Positions 1 to 9,132 are shown, counted from the stretch's first letter. The stretch: DNA of 21,568 nucleotides from CAYPPG01 sp964412555 (GCA_964412555.1 CAYPPG010000091.1:1-21568); one strand, 5' to 3'. A program made the numbers and translations. The notes: generated by a model not told the origin, from the letters alone.

Positions 1-1105
1 CTTTGTCATTTCCGGAATCAGCCACATAGAGATTTCCATTCGAATCCACTGTCAATCCGACGGGATTGTTCAATTCGGCCAATGTGGCCGAATCCCCGTC
101 TCCTCGAGAGCCTGGTGATCCCGTTCCCGCCAAGATATTGACGGAACGGTCCGATAAGTCCATTCGGCGGATGCGATGATCTTCACTGGAGAAATAAAGG
201 AAAAGGTTTTCAAATATCACCAGTCCGCGCGGCGCGGAAAAGCGGGAATCCATTTGCGAGTCGAAGACAGTCGTAATGACACCTTCTTCGATTTTTCTTA
301 TTCGTGAACCGAAACGTTCTGCGATGTAAATGGCGCCAGATGGAGCGACGGCCACATCGACGGGATTATCGAGTTGCGCTTGTGCCGGTGGACCGTTATC
401 TCCCTGACTTCCTTGGATACCGGTACCGGCGATCGTCACTGCGATTTGATCCGGTCTGATTTTTCGAATTTTATGATTGGCGATATCCGCCACGAGAATG
501 CCGCCATCCGTATCGATAGCCAAACCTCCCAACGTTCGGAATTGAGCTTCTCTTGCGGGTACCCCGTCCGCAGCGTCTCCCTCGATCGATCCTGCATAGA
601 GATCGATGATGCCAGACGGATCAACCACACGGATCAGATGCAATGTGGAGATATAAAGATTTCCAGTGACATCGACAATGATTCCGCGAGGAGAGGCCAA
701 TGAAGCATCGGTCGCTGGGAGACGGTTCCCGCCGGTTCCGCTGATTCCGTTGCCGGCAAAGGTTGAAATCGTTCCGAACTGCGGGTCGACTTTTCGGATG
801 CGATTGTTCAACGTATCCGCGATCAACAGGCTGCCATCCGTGTTGATTGCGACATCCTGCGGAGCGTTCAAACGAGCGGATAGCGACGATCCCCCGTCAC
901 CCGAATCTCCGGCGATCCCTGTTCCAGCGACGGTTTCGATAGTCGCTGATTCGATTGCGAAAGGTATGAAGTGAGTAGACGAATGGGAACGGGATGGTCC
1001 GAAATAGAGAATCTTGGACGATTTGTTTTGGGCATATCCATCATGCCCGCTCACGAGAAGAAAGAAAAAGAAAATACCCAAAATGCTGTAGGCAATTCGT
1101 TTCAT
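1..1105 (-). CDS. Exported NHL-repeat (beta-propeller) protein, C-terminus beyond window
   Basis: The frame is open from an ATG at 1105-1103 leftward to the window edge, giving 368 codons without a stop. The start MKRIAYSILGIFFFFLLV, ending in a Y-A/Q cleavage-type site near residue 26, is a Sec signal peptide. At least five full units and part of a sixth follow. Each opens with AGTG-type turns (AGTGIAGDSGDGG, AGNGISG, AGTGIQGSQGD, AGTGSPGSRGD) and continues to a strand such as LLIADTLNNRIRKV or YIAERFGSRIRKI, the NHL signature. The fifth unit is degenerate (SSEDHRIRRM). NHL units build beta-propellers in exported or surface proteins and usually mediate binding; no enzymatic motif is visible. 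An AGGA lies about 15 nt before the ATG, so the ribosome site is weak. It is transcribed away from the YfhO gene. The family call is strong, the substrate unknown. Confidence 0.9.
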   Translation of the reverse strand, partial: MKRIAYSILGIFFFFLLVSGHDGYAQNKSSKILYFGPSRSHSSTHFIPFAIESATIETVAGTGIAGDSGDGGSSLSARLNAPQDVAINTDGSLLIADTLNNRIRKVDPQFGTISTFAGNGISGTGGNRLPATDASLASPRGIIVDVTGNLYISTLHLIRVVDPSGIIDLYAGSIEGDAADGVPAREAQFRTLGGLAIDTDGGILVADIANHKIRKIRPDQIAVTIAGTGIQGSQGDNGPPAQAQLDNPVDVAVAPSGAIYIAERFGSRIRKIEEGVITTVFDSQMDSRFSAPRGLVIFENLFLYFSSEDHRIRRMDLSDRSVNILAGTGSPGSRGDGDSATLAELNNPVGLTVDSNGNLYVADSGNDK

Positions 1106-1158
1106 TTTTACTATTCGTATCCTGACTCTTGAGATGTATCCTAATCCCTTGCACCCAA

Positions 1159-1187
1159 ACCATAAACCAAAATAACACTTCCGACAA
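1159..1187 (-). promoter_or_regulatory. Candidate sigma70-type promoter for the NHL gene
   Basis: Read on the minus strand, TTGTCG (1187-1182) and TATGGT (1164-1159) are separated by 17 bp. Each matches the consensus at four of six positions. The placement, about 55 bp before the NHL start codon, is sensible, but the match is weak and housekeeping promoters in this lineage are not known to me. Confidence 0.25.
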
Positions 1188-1416
1188 TACAATTGTACAT
1201 TACTTCAAAAATTATCGGTTGATAAAGGATAAAACTTAAGGTGCCATATGCAAAGAGTATACCGATTTTACGGAATTGGAAATATGATCATGAGTATTTT
1301 TGGAAAAGATTGAAAAATTGTACATTCGATGCAAAATGCTAATAGGGATTCTCGATAGAACAAGATATTGGAAGCGTTTTTTCGAGAAGAACCCAAAAAA
1401 TCTCTGTACTTTCTAC

Positions 1417-1445
1417 CGGTGGAAATTTTCACCGTTGTTTTTTTG
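1417..1445 (+). terminator. Terminator-like hairpin in the YfhO leader
   Basis: CGGTGGAA at 1417-1424 pairs with TTTCACCG at 1427-1434 (one G-T pair), and is followed at once by a T-rich tract (TTGTTTTTTT, 1435-1444). The geometry is that of an intrinsic terminator on the plus strand. It lies about 40 bp before the YfhO start, with no plus-strand gene upstream in the window, so it would act as a leader attenuator if transcription starts upstream of it. A chance hairpin in AT-rich DNA is possible. Confidence 0.35.
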
Positions 1446-1485
1446 CGATTGAAGAAAAGCCGGCCCGTCAATTTGGATAGGGGAA

Positions 1486-4269
1486 ATGGACAATTTTACT
1501 GTTTGTACCAATCTTCGACTGGAAAAAGATGATTTGATCTCTTTTTTGATTCTTGTACTGACTGCTTTTTTGATTAATTTCCAAGTCGTTTTTCAACTCG
1601 GAATCCCTTTGGATGAGGATTCGTTGCTTTTTTTCTCTCCTCTTCGTGCACTGCATGGAGATATGCAAGTTGGTCTTTGGGATCCATATCTCTTTTGTGG
1701 ATTTCCTCGGGACGCCAATCCGCAGTCTCAATTATTGTATTTTCCCAACCTTCTTTTTCAGATTATGCCTCCTTTTGCCGGTTTTCTGATCCTCTTGATT
1801 GGACATTATGCGATAGGAGGATTGTTGATGTACTGTTTTCTGCGCGGGATTCGATTCTCACCCGAGTCGGCGCTTTTTGGTTCTTTGGCTTTTTTAGTGA
1901 GTACATTCTGGCGGTGCAAAATCACCAATTTGGGATTATTGGAAGGAATAAGTTGGATCCCTGCCGTTCTGTATTTCTATCTTTATGGGTTGGAACGAAA
2001 AAAGAGTATGAGTGTACTCGCAGCCGTCATTCCCTTTTCGCTTGTGGTTCTGGCCGGCGTCCCACATACGGTGGTTTATGTTACGCTTGCTGTGGGGATT
2101 CTCTCGCTCTCATTTGTATTGACAAGAAGATGCACCTTTTTCATGGCTTTGAAGTCGTTCTTTCTTCTTTTTTTCGGAGGCGTGTTCCTTACAGCCGGGA
2201 TGTGGTTGCCGGCTTTGTGTTATGCTCCTGAAACTCAAAGAACATCGCTGACTTTATCGGAAGCCTTAGCCGGTTCCCTGCATTGGCATGAAATCTGGCG
2301 TGTCGTTTTTGGGGGGCTGGCACAACCCGACATATCACGAAGTGATCCGTGGGAAGGAACATGTTACATCGGCGTAACCGCTCTTTGTTTCATCCTGTTG
2401 GGGGGGCGCAAAATCAATCGAACGTTGCGCATGGCTTTCACCGTGTGTGCAATATTCGCTCTTTGTTGTACCTTGGGACGCGAGGGGTGGATCTATCCGT
2501 TTTTGTTTCAACATGTTCCCGGCTGGGATTTCCTGAATTTGCCGAACCGTTCCTTGCTGCTATTGGCCTTGGCCTTGCCCCCTTTCGCTGCATGCGGATT
2601 TGAAGCCTTTTTTTCTTATGAAAATTTTAGCCGGTTAAAAAAACTTGCGTTGTATGCCATTACATGCATGACGGGTGTGATTTGGTTTCTTTCTCTCTTT
2701 TGGAATCACTGGGTATGGAGAACCATGATTTATTCCGGCTGCACCCGGACCTTTTATCCGGATTCCATTCCGGATTTTGTATGGGCGCTTCTCCTATTCT
2801 GTTTTTGGACTGCATTGACCGGAATTGTTTTGATTCTCTATATTCACCGGAAAGTACGATATTCGGTTCTATTGGGGATTTTGTATCTACTGGTAATTTT
2901 ACAATCCGTTCAATATTCCCAACGGCTTTTTTTGCAAACTGTTCCTGCTTCCTATTTTGATCCCCCTCGCACGGTGAAACGACTGCAGGACGTGACCGGT
3001 GTGGAAGATGGAGTGCGGGTATGCAGTTATGCGCCGTTTATTGACAGCGGCAGCGATGTACGCTCCTTCTATGTCAAACCGGTTTTTATGCATCGTCTTC
3101 CGGAACTCTATCGGCTGCATGAAATACAAGGGTATGATCCCATGTATCCGGCCCGCTATGCTGAACTTGTGCGAAGATGGGCCGGTCATTCCAAGGCAAC
3201 CGATCCGACTCGAACGGTGCGTCTCGAGCGGTTCCCGAAACGCTTGTTGAATCTTCTCGGTGTGAAGTATGTGGTTGGATATCCGAATCAGGAAGTTCTC
3301 TATTCGGGAAAAGAAGGAGTACTGGATGAACCCGGAGTGCTTGGAAGCGCCCTCGATGCGCCGAAAACCGTCAGTGCAGTTTCTTTCCGATGGATTTTGG
3401 CGGGAGTAGCGGATGCGCCGCAGGGGATGGAAGTCGGTGAGGTTCGGCTTTCCAACGCGACTGACACGGTTGAACGATTTCCCATTCGTGCCGGCGTGGA
3501 TATCGCCAATTACATTTTGGATTATTCAGAGGGGCAAACAAGACACCGGCCGGCTTTTGAATATCGATGGTTTCCGATTCCCTCACAAAATGGATATACA
3601 TCGATCAGACACTATATGACAACATACACCCTTTCTCAACCAGCCAAAGTCGATCGAGTGTCTGTGGAATATTTTATCCCCAAAGGCCGTCTAGCCGTGT
3701 TTCAAATCAATTATCGAACTCCCGAGATCGAAGGCTGGAAGCGGATTCCCGAATCGACCGAACTTCCGATTTACGAGAATGAACAGAATGTATGCCCGGC
3801 TTATTTAACCCGCAATGTCCGCAAATATGACCGCATACATGAGATCGTGGACGTTCTCGATCACCCTCGAGAGAATATCGAACTTCCGGTTTTCTTTCCG
3901 AAAGAAGAGACTCCGGCGCTGGAGACTGTCCCCATCCCTCTCGAGCGAAACTCGCAAGATACGATTACTCAATATGAACGAAAGATATCCGACCGAATTC
4001 ACATTGAAGTCAGGACAAGACATGATTGCTATTTGGTCGTATCCGAAAATTATTCGCCGAATTGGAAAGCAGAAGTGGATGGAACACCGACCAAGATTAT
4101 GCGTGCGAATCATGCGTTTATGGCTGTGATGGTTCCCGCCGGTGAGCATATCGTGACTTTCCGTTATTTGCCTCAGTTTTTTTACTTTGGGTGTGCCATT
4201 GGCGGCACTCTCTTTTTCTTGCTTGTCCTTGTTCTGGGGATGAATCCGGAAAAATGGTTGTTTACATAG
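1486..4269 (+). CDS. YfhO-family multipass membrane protein
   Basis: The 927-aa protein has an N-terminal half rich in hydrophobic helices (a dozen or so between residues 20 and 480), including an acidic extracytoplasmic-type loop after the first helix (GIPLDEDSLLFFSPL). A large soluble region of about 400 residues follows. The family-typical C-terminal beta segment reads NYSPNWKAEVDG, then RANHAFMAVMVPAGEHIVTFRY, and a last helix (residues about 895-917) and short tail close the protein. This order matches Pfam YfhO. Members share a GT-C-like membrane fold and are linked to glycosylation of lipoteichoic acid or other surface polymers, but most are uncharacterised. The ATG at 1486 follows a purine-rich GGGGAA with very short spacing. 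The M20 gene starts 39 bp downstream on the same strand. Substrate and partner are unknown. Confidence 0.85.
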   Translation: MDNFTVCTNLRLEKDDLISFLILVLTAFLINFQVVFQLGIPLDEDSLLFFSPLRALHGDMQVGLWDPYLFCGFPRDANPQSQLLYFPNLLFQIMPPFAGFLILLIGHYAIGGLLMYCFLRGIRFSPESALFGSLAFLVSTFWRCKITNLGLLEGISWIPAVLYFYLYGLERKKSMSVLAAVIPFSLVVLAGVPHTVVYVTLAVGILSLSFVLTRRCTFFMALKSFFLLFFGGVFLTAGMWLPALCYAPETQRTSLTLSEALAGSLHWHEIWRVVFGGLAQPDISRSDPWEGTCYIGVTALCFILLGGRKINRTLRMAFTVCAIFALCCTLGREGWIYPFLFQHVPGWDFLNLPNRSLLLLALALPPFAACGFEAFFSYENFSRLKKLALYAITCMTGVIWFLSLFWNHWVWRTMIYSGCTRTFYPDSIPDFVWALLLFCFWTALTGIVLILYIHRKVRYSVLLGILYLLVILQSVQYSQRLFLQTVPASYFDPPRTVKRLQDVTGVEDGVRVCSYAPFIDSGSDVRSFYVKPVFMHRLPELYRLHEIQGYDPMYPARYAELVRRWAGHSKATDPTRTVRLERFPKRLLNLLGVKYVVGYPNQEVLYSGKEGVLDEPGVLGSALDAPKTVSAVSFRWILAGVADAPQGMEVGEVRLSNATDTVERFPIRAGVDIANYILDYSEGQTRHRPAFEYRWFPIPSQNGYTSIRHYMTTYTLSQPAKVDRVSVEYFIPKGRLAVFQINYRTPEIEGWKRIPESTELPIYENEQNVCPAYLTRNVRKYDRIHEIVDVLDHPRENIELPVFFPKEETPALETVPIPLERNSQDTITQYERKISDRIHIEVRTRHDCYLVVSENYSPNWKAEVDGTPTKIMRANHAFMAVMVPAGEHIVTFRYLPQFFYFGCAIGGTLFFLLVLVLGMNPEKWLFT

Positions 4270-4308
4270 AAATCAAAGATTGATAATAACCAAAATTAGG
4301 AGCATTTG

Positions 4309-5553
4309 ATGAAATCCGAAACGGTTAAAACCGCTATCCGTCAGTATTTGGAATCCAATCAAGAGAACCTGATTCGTTTCACTTCGGAACTGTGTGCCTT
4401 CGCGACTGAGAATCCACCCGGCCGGAATTATAAGCCGTGTGTCGATTTTCTCCGAGAGTATTCCGAATCCATGGGATTGGAGACTCAAACGATCACCATT
4501 CCATTGGAGTATCAACGTCTTCATAATCCGCCGGAAACATTCGATTATCCCCGAATGAATCTCCTTGTACGCTGGGACACCGGTTCCAATCGAACACTGC
4601 ATTTTAACAGCCATTTCGATGTTGTTCCTACATCGGACAAATGGGAAACCGATCCCTATTGCCCCGTTGTCAAGGATGGGCGTTTGTATGGACGCGGGAC
4701 ATGCGATATGAAAGGCTGCTTGGCCGCTTCCTTGTTCGCGGTTCAAGCACTTCGGGCCAATGCCATTGCGCCATCGTGGAATATCGAACTTTCATTCACT
4801 GCCGATGAAGAGATTGGTGGGGAATGTGGTGTCGGATATTTGGTGAAGAATCAGTGGATCAAACCGGATGCGGCAGTTGTTTGTGAAGGTGGGATGGGAG
4901 ACAGGATCGCATACGGACACCGAGGTGTATTATGGATGGATGTTCTTGTGGAGGGAGCATCCGGCCACGGTTCGAATCCGGTTTCCGGCGCCAATGCCTT
5001 TGAAAAAGGAGTTGAACTTGCCCGAAGGATTATGGAATTGCAGCAAGCACACAAAAAACGGCGTAGCCGTTATACGATTCAACCACCTTCGTGCAGAACT
5101 CCGACAATGAGTCTCGGAGGACTGTCCGGTGGAGGGAATAAAGTCAATACCATTCCGGACCGTTTTCATTTTACCATTGATCGCCGCTTGATCCCGGAAG
5201 AAGATGTGGACGAGGTACAGAATGAAATCCAAACTGTAATTTCCGAAGTCATTGGGAAGGATGAATCGTTTCGAGGCACGTTGAATGTGATCAAAGGATT
5301 CAATGCCGGCATGACGGAACCAGATTCGGATATCTGCCAGATTGCGAAAGATGCTGTCGAAAGTGTCACCGGAAAAGAGGCCGCATTGGAAATTTTCAGC
5401 GCATTTACCGATCTGCACTTTTTCACCAATGAAGGCCATTGCCCGACGGTGGGGTATGGTGTAGAAGGAGACGGCCTGCATAGCAGCGACGAATATGTAA
5501 TGATCCATTCTTTGGTGGAGACAGCTCGTGTGTATGCAGAAATGATGATATAG
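4309..5553 (+). CDS. M20 family metallopeptidase (ArgE/DapE-type deacylase)
   Basis: This is a cytoplasmic 414-aa di-metal amidohydrolase of the acetylornithine deacetylase/succinyl-diaminopimelate desuccinylase group. Visible motifs are SHFDVVP (H102, D104), GRGTCDMKG (bridging D133), TADEEIGGE (E167 catalytic, E168 metal) and VVCEGG (E193). SGHGSNP around H220 lies in the dimerisation lid domain, and LHSSDEY supplies the last metal His (H391). All ligands are present, so it should be active. I chose the ATG at 4309 because an AGGAG (4298-4302) lies 6 nt upstream; a TTG one codon earlier is less likely. No signal peptide is present. The motifs do not separate ArgE, DapE or dipeptidase activity. 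With no arginine or lysine genes nearby, a scavenging peptide or N-acyl amino acid hydrolase is as likely as a biosynthetic role. Confidence 0.92.
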   Translation: MKSETVKTAIRQYLESNQENLIRFTSELCAFATENPPGRNYKPCVDFLREYSESMGLETQTITIPLEYQRLHNPPETFDYPRMNLLVRWDTGSNRTLHFNSHFDVVPTSDKWETDPYCPVVKDGRLYGRGTCDMKGCLAASLFAVQALRANAIAPSWNIELSFTADEEIGGECGVGYLVKNQWIKPDAAVVCEGGMGDRIAYGHRGVLWMDVLVEGASGHGSNPVSGANAFEKGVELARRIMELQQAHKKRRSRYTIQPPSCRTPTMSLGGLSGGGNKVNTIPDRFHFTIDRRLIPEEDVDEVQNEIQTVISEVIGKDESFRGTLNVIKGFNAGMTEPDSDICQIAKDAVESVTGKEAALEIFSAFTDLHFFTNEGHCPTVGYGVEGDGLHSSDEYVMIHSLVETARVYAEMMI

Positions 5554-5636
5554 TAACATTGATCCTTGATTAATCATCCATTGTGTTCAGGCTCCTGTGA
5601 TAAAACAAACACGGATTTCTTCGAGTTTTTTTTGCT

Positions 5637-7706
5637 ATGAATTTCAATCTTTTGATTTTGGCGATATTCAAAATCGTTGTTTGGCCGGCGTTTATTACCG
5701 TTGATCAGGGATTAGTCTCTTGGTCGATTCTTATTATGGTTTTGATACTTGCTGCCGGGGGAGTGGTTTGTTTTCTTGCTTCGAGACGTCATTCTCCTTC
5801 CTCTTTATCCTCCGATGAGGCTGGAGAAGAAAAATACAGGCAATTGTTCGAAATGGAGTCGGATGCGATTTTCTTGATTGACAATGAAACGTACCGGATT
5901 CTTGAAGCGAATCAAGCCGCAGCAAAGATGTATGGCTACACGCATAAGGAATTGCTCCAGAAAAAAAATACGGATCTTTCCGCCGAACCGGAGGATACCC
6001 GCGCTGCCGTGCGGGAGCAGCGTCCACGTGTATTGGTTCGTTATCACCGGAAAAAGGATGGTTCCGTTTTTCCCGTTGAAATTACGGGATGTCATTTCAC
6101 GTGGAAAGGAAAACCCGTTCATATCGCCGCAATCCGGGATATTACAGAACGATTGAGAGCCGAGGAAACTTTGCGTAGCAGCGAGGAGCGATATCGAAAA
6201 ATCTTCGAAGAAATGCTCAATGCATTTGTCATTTTCGGCGTCGAACATGAGGAGGGGACTGATGCAATCAATTTCCGTTTTCTCGAAGTCAACAAAAGTT
6301 TTTGTGTTACGACTAATTTTAAAAAAGAAGACGTGATCGGGAAAGAGGTTATGGAAGTCTTTCCCAATATCGATCCGTCGTGGATAGAGAACTTTCGTAC
6401 TGTCGTGAGAACCGGGCAGCCGTTGCGGTTTGAAAAATACGCGGCCACATTGGAAAAATATTTTGAAGGCGTTGCCTATATCCCATCCCCAAGACAATTG
6501 GCTTTTTCCTTTCGCGATATTACAGACCGGAAACGCACGGAAGCGGAGAAAAAACTATTGGAAGATCAACTGCTTCAGTCGCAAAAGATGGAGGCGGTGG
6601 GCCAATTGGCGGGCGGTATCGCTCACGATTTCAACAATTTATTGTCGGCAATCATCGGGTATAGTGATTTGGTTGTGGAGAAAATAGGGGCAGATGATCC
6701 GGCTCAAAAATATCTGACGGAAATCCAAAAAGCCGGTGAACGGGCGTCTTCGCTTATCAATCAACTCCTGGCATTCAGCCGAAAGCAACTATTATTACCG
6801 GAAATCTTTTGCTTGAATGATCGGATTCAAGAAACCAAAAAAATGCTCCGCCGCTTGATCGGAGAAACGATATCCCTCGAAACCGATTTCGATCCGAACC
6901 TTGGATCTGTCAAAGCCGACCCGGTTCAAGTGGAACAGGTGATCGTCAATCTGGCGATCAATGCCCGCGATGCAATGCCAGAGGGAGGAACCTTGACGAT
7001 TCGCACATCGAATGTTGCACTCGAAGAAAAGGATGTGCAGAGCTTCGAAGACTGTTTTCCCGGACGATATGTCCAATTGACCGTTCGGGATACCGGGTGC
7101 GGAATCGAACCGGCCGTTCTTCCTCGAATCTTCGAACCTTTCTTTACGACGAAAGAACAAGGGAAAGGAACCGGTTTGGGGTTGTCAACCGTATTTGGGA
7201 TCGTGAAACAAAGTGGAGGATTCATCGGCGTCAAGAGTGAACGTGGGAAAGGGACAACATTTCATCTCTATTTTCCCGTTGTCGAAGCAAGTGAAGAATC
7301 AGAAGAATCCGCCATACAAACCGTTTCTTCCGGTAGGGGGAATGAAACAGTATTGGTTGTTGAAGATGAAGATGTGGTCCGTGAATTCGTCTCGGAAGCG
7401 ATGACCAGTTATGGATATACCGTGCTGGAAGCCAACAATGGGTTGGACGCCATTCGCATTTGCCAGGAACAGAATGGTTCTATTCATTTGCTATTGACCG
7501 ATCTCGTCATGCCGGGAATAAGTGGACAAGAATTGGCTACGAAATTACGTTCTCTCTATCCGGACATGAAAATGATGTTTATGTCGGGATATGCCGAAAA
7601 TGAAATCTTTCAGGAAATGATAGAACCGGCTATTTCCTTTCTTCCCAAGCCGTTTACACCGAAGAGCTTGATTCGGAAAGTTCGAGAAGTCCTTGACAGT
7701 CGCTGA
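5637..7706 (+). CDS. PAS-PAS hybrid histidine kinase with C-terminal receiver
   Basis: The 689-aa sensor kinase opens with one or two hydrophobic segments (residues 3-20 and 27-48). PAS 1 spans about 66-172 (YRQLFEMESDAIFLID, ending RDITER) and PAS 2 about 183-300 (EERYRKIFEE, ending FRDITDR). The HisKA H-box AGGIAHDFNN has phosphoacceptor H330. The HATPase shows the N-box NLAINARDA (N442), the G1 box DTGCGI, the F-box region FEPFFTTK and the G2 box GKGTGLGLS. A receiver (about 570-689) has acidic VVEDED, phospho-acceptor D622 in TDLVMPG, and K671 in LPKPF. All catalytic residues are intact. No output-domain regulator is adjacent, so its partner is unlinked or it works by phosphorelay. The ATG is the first possible start after an in-frame stop at 5601, but it follows eight Ts with no Shine-Dalgarno sequence. 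Confidence 0.93.
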   Translation: MNFNLLILAIFKIVVWPAFITVDQGLVSWSILIMVLILAAGGVVCFLASRRHSPSSLSSDEAGEEKYRQLFEMESDAIFLIDNETYRILEANQAAAKMYGYTHKELLQKKNTDLSAEPEDTRAAVREQRPRVLVRYHRKKDGSVFPVEITGCHFTWKGKPVHIAAIRDITERLRAEETLRSSEERYRKIFEEMLNAFVIFGVEHEEGTDAINFRFLEVNKSFCVTTNFKKEDVIGKEVMEVFPNIDPSWIENFRTVVRTGQPLRFEKYAATLEKYFEGVAYIPSPRQLAFSFRDITDRKRTEAEKKLLEDQLLQSQKMEAVGQLAGGIAHDFNNLLSAIIGYSDLVVEKIGADDPAQKYLTEIQKAGERASSLINQLLAFSRKQLLLPEIFCLNDRIQETKKMLRRLIGETISLETDFDPNLGSVKADPVQVEQVIVNLAINARDAMPEGGTLTIRTSNVALEEKDVQSFEDCFPGRYVQLTVRDTGCGIEPAVLPRIFEPFFTTKEQGKGTGLGLSTVFGIVKQSGGFIGVKSERGKGTTFHLYFPVVEASEESEESAIQTVSSGRGNETVLVVEDEDVVREFVSEAMTSYGYTVLEANNGLDAIRICQEQNGSIHLLLTDLVMPGISGQELATKLRSLYPDMKMMFMSGYAENEIFQEMIEPAISFLPKPFTPKSLIRKVREVLDSR

Positions 7707-7785
7707 TCCCTTTTGAGACATAGCCAATCGGGGTATTCCATGTTATCGTTTTCCTATTACACACTTCATGAAAAAGGACATCACC

Positions 7786-9075
7786 ATGAAGAAAGTCAAT
7801 ACTCTTTTCTTTCTGTTTGTGACATTGATTTGTGGATTATTTTGTTGGGCGGACGAGGCGAAAATCATGGCCGGGATTGCGCAAACCGATATTACACCGC
7901 CGATCGGAGGCCGGACGTGGGGATATGCCGGCGCAAAACCCACAATCGGGATTTATGATCGGTTGATGGCCAAGATTCTTTATTTACAATCGGAAGAAAC
8001 TACTCTCGCCCTGGTAAGTTGGGATGTTTGTGAGTTTCAGTCTCCGTGGCTGCGGGATCATATGGGAGAACTGGGGATCGATGAACTGCTTCTGCTGAAC
8101 AGCCATACTCACTCCGGTCCCGATTTGAGCCAATCGGATTTTCCGTCTCCGGAAAAACCATGGAAACGAACCGTAGAAGAGCGGATTTTGAAGGCGATCC
8201 AAGAAGCGAAGAGCGAGTTGTTTCCCGCTTATTTTGCCTGTGAGGAAGGGGATATCCCGCTGGGATACAATCGCTTGCGAAGAGATCCGGACGGATTGGC
8301 CACAACGATTTTTAACAATGTGGATCATATTCCGTATGGGCCGATCGATCCGACAGCCGGTGTTCTTCGTATCACCGATGAGACGGGAGATACACGGGTG
8401 GTTCTTGTCAATTATGCGTGCCATCCGGTGGTGCTCGGTTCTAAAAATCGCAAAATATCGGGAGATTATCCGGGAGCCATGTACCGGCATGTGGAGAAAA
8501 AATTAGAAGGTGCCATGTGCATGTTCGTGCAGGGAGGCGGTGGGGATATCAATCCTCTTTTTCAGGCTCGAAGCGAAAATCCTGAAGATCATTATGCCCT
8601 TGTTGAACGGATGGGAATATTATTGGCAGAGGATGTGTTAGATACGCTGAACCAGATGGAGGATGTGGCGGGGCGATCTTCACAGTTGAAAGTCGCTACG
8701 GATGTGATACAAGTCAATCATCGGTGGGAAGAGGATACGACGCTTTGTTTTGGGGCGACTTCCATTCTGATCAATGACGATATTGGGATCGTGACGATGC
8801 CGGGGGAACCGTTCGTCAAATTTCAATTCGACTTGCGGGAGGAGGCGGCATTGCCGCATACTTTCCTCTTCGGCTATTGTGATAATTCCTATCAAGACTG
8901 GCCGAATTGGTATTTTCCCGATATCGCCTCGGCAGCACGAGGCGGATATGGAGCAAGTGACGCAGGGATTGCGGAAGTGGGAACGGGCGAACGGTTGTTG
9001 AATCAGGGATTGATCCAGTTGTATACAATACGGGGGATGCTGCACGATACACCGCAGAAGGGCCGGCGGCCTTGA
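7786..9075 (+). CDS. Exported neutral/alkaline ceramidase-like hydrolase
   Basis: The 429-aa protein begins with a Sec signal peptide (MKKVNTLFFLFVTLICGLFC, cleavage near WA/DE). The mature part, starting AGIAQTDITPP, belongs to the neutral/alkaline non-lysosomal ceramidase N-terminal family in its short bacterial form; true neutral ceramidases exceed 600 aa. The zinc ligands appear conserved: H107 and H109 in SHTHSGP, H213 in YACHP, E341 in MPGEPF and Y388 in RGGYGAS. In true ceramidases the nucleophile lies in GDVSPN; here the matching stretch reads GDINPL (N256), so that serine seems absent. Substrate is therefore uncertain: an amide or ester in the periplasm or outside the cell. I chose the ATG at 7786 over 7768 because AAGGA lies 7 nt before it and because it puts the signal peptide at the N-terminus. 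The amidohydrolase gene follows after 57 bp. Confidence 0.85.
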   Translation: MKKVNTLFFLFVTLICGLFCWADEAKIMAGIAQTDITPPIGGRTWGYAGAKPTIGIYDRLMAKILYLQSEETTLALVSWDVCEFQSPWLRDHMGELGIDELLLLNSHTHSGPDLSQSDFPSPEKPWKRTVEERILKAIQEAKSELFPAYFACEEGDIPLGYNRLRRDPDGLATTIFNNVDHIPYGPIDPTAGVLRITDETGDTRVVLVNYACHPVVLGSKNRKISGDYPGAMYRHVEKKLEGAMCMFVQGGGGDINPLFQARSENPEDHYALVERMGILLAEDVLDTLNQMEDVAGRSSQLKVATDVIQVNHRWEEDTTLCFGATSILINDDIGIVTMPGEPFVKFQFDLREEAALPHTFLFGYCDNSYQDWPNWYFPDIASAARGGYGASDAGIAEVGTGERLLNQGLIQLYTIRGMLHDTPQKGRRP

Positions 9076-9132
9076 TCGTGTTTCTTTTGTAACCGAATGA
9101 AAATCAATAAAACATATATGAGAGTTTGAAAC

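Larger units (their letters stand above)
1106..1485. other. Divergent intergenic region between NHL and YfhO genes
   Basis: This AT-rich 380-bp stretch has no convincing gene; the short minus-strand frames in it lack a ribosome site and family resemblance. It must hold the promoters of both flanking genes. An 11-bp word, AATTGTACATT, occurs identically at 1191-1201 and 1316-1326, and the first copy overlaps the palindrome TACAATTGTA (1188-1197). A weak promoter candidate and a terminator-like hairpin are listed separately. Confidence 0.7.

Noticed and set aside
1268..1471. 67-aa minus-strand frame in the 1106-1485 intergenic region
   Set aside because: Its composition follows AT-rich DNA, with no recognisable domain and no ribosome site.
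5567..5633. Possible terminator between M20 and kinase genes (TGATTAATCA palindrome, T8 tract)
   Set aside because: The palindrome is AT-only with no adjoining T-run, and the T8 tract has only a weak bulged stem 12 nt before it.
7693..7721. Perfect TTGACA at 7693-7698 as a promoter for the ceramidase-like gene
   Set aside because: No acceptable -10 element lies at 16-18 bp; the hexamer is within the kinase's last codons.
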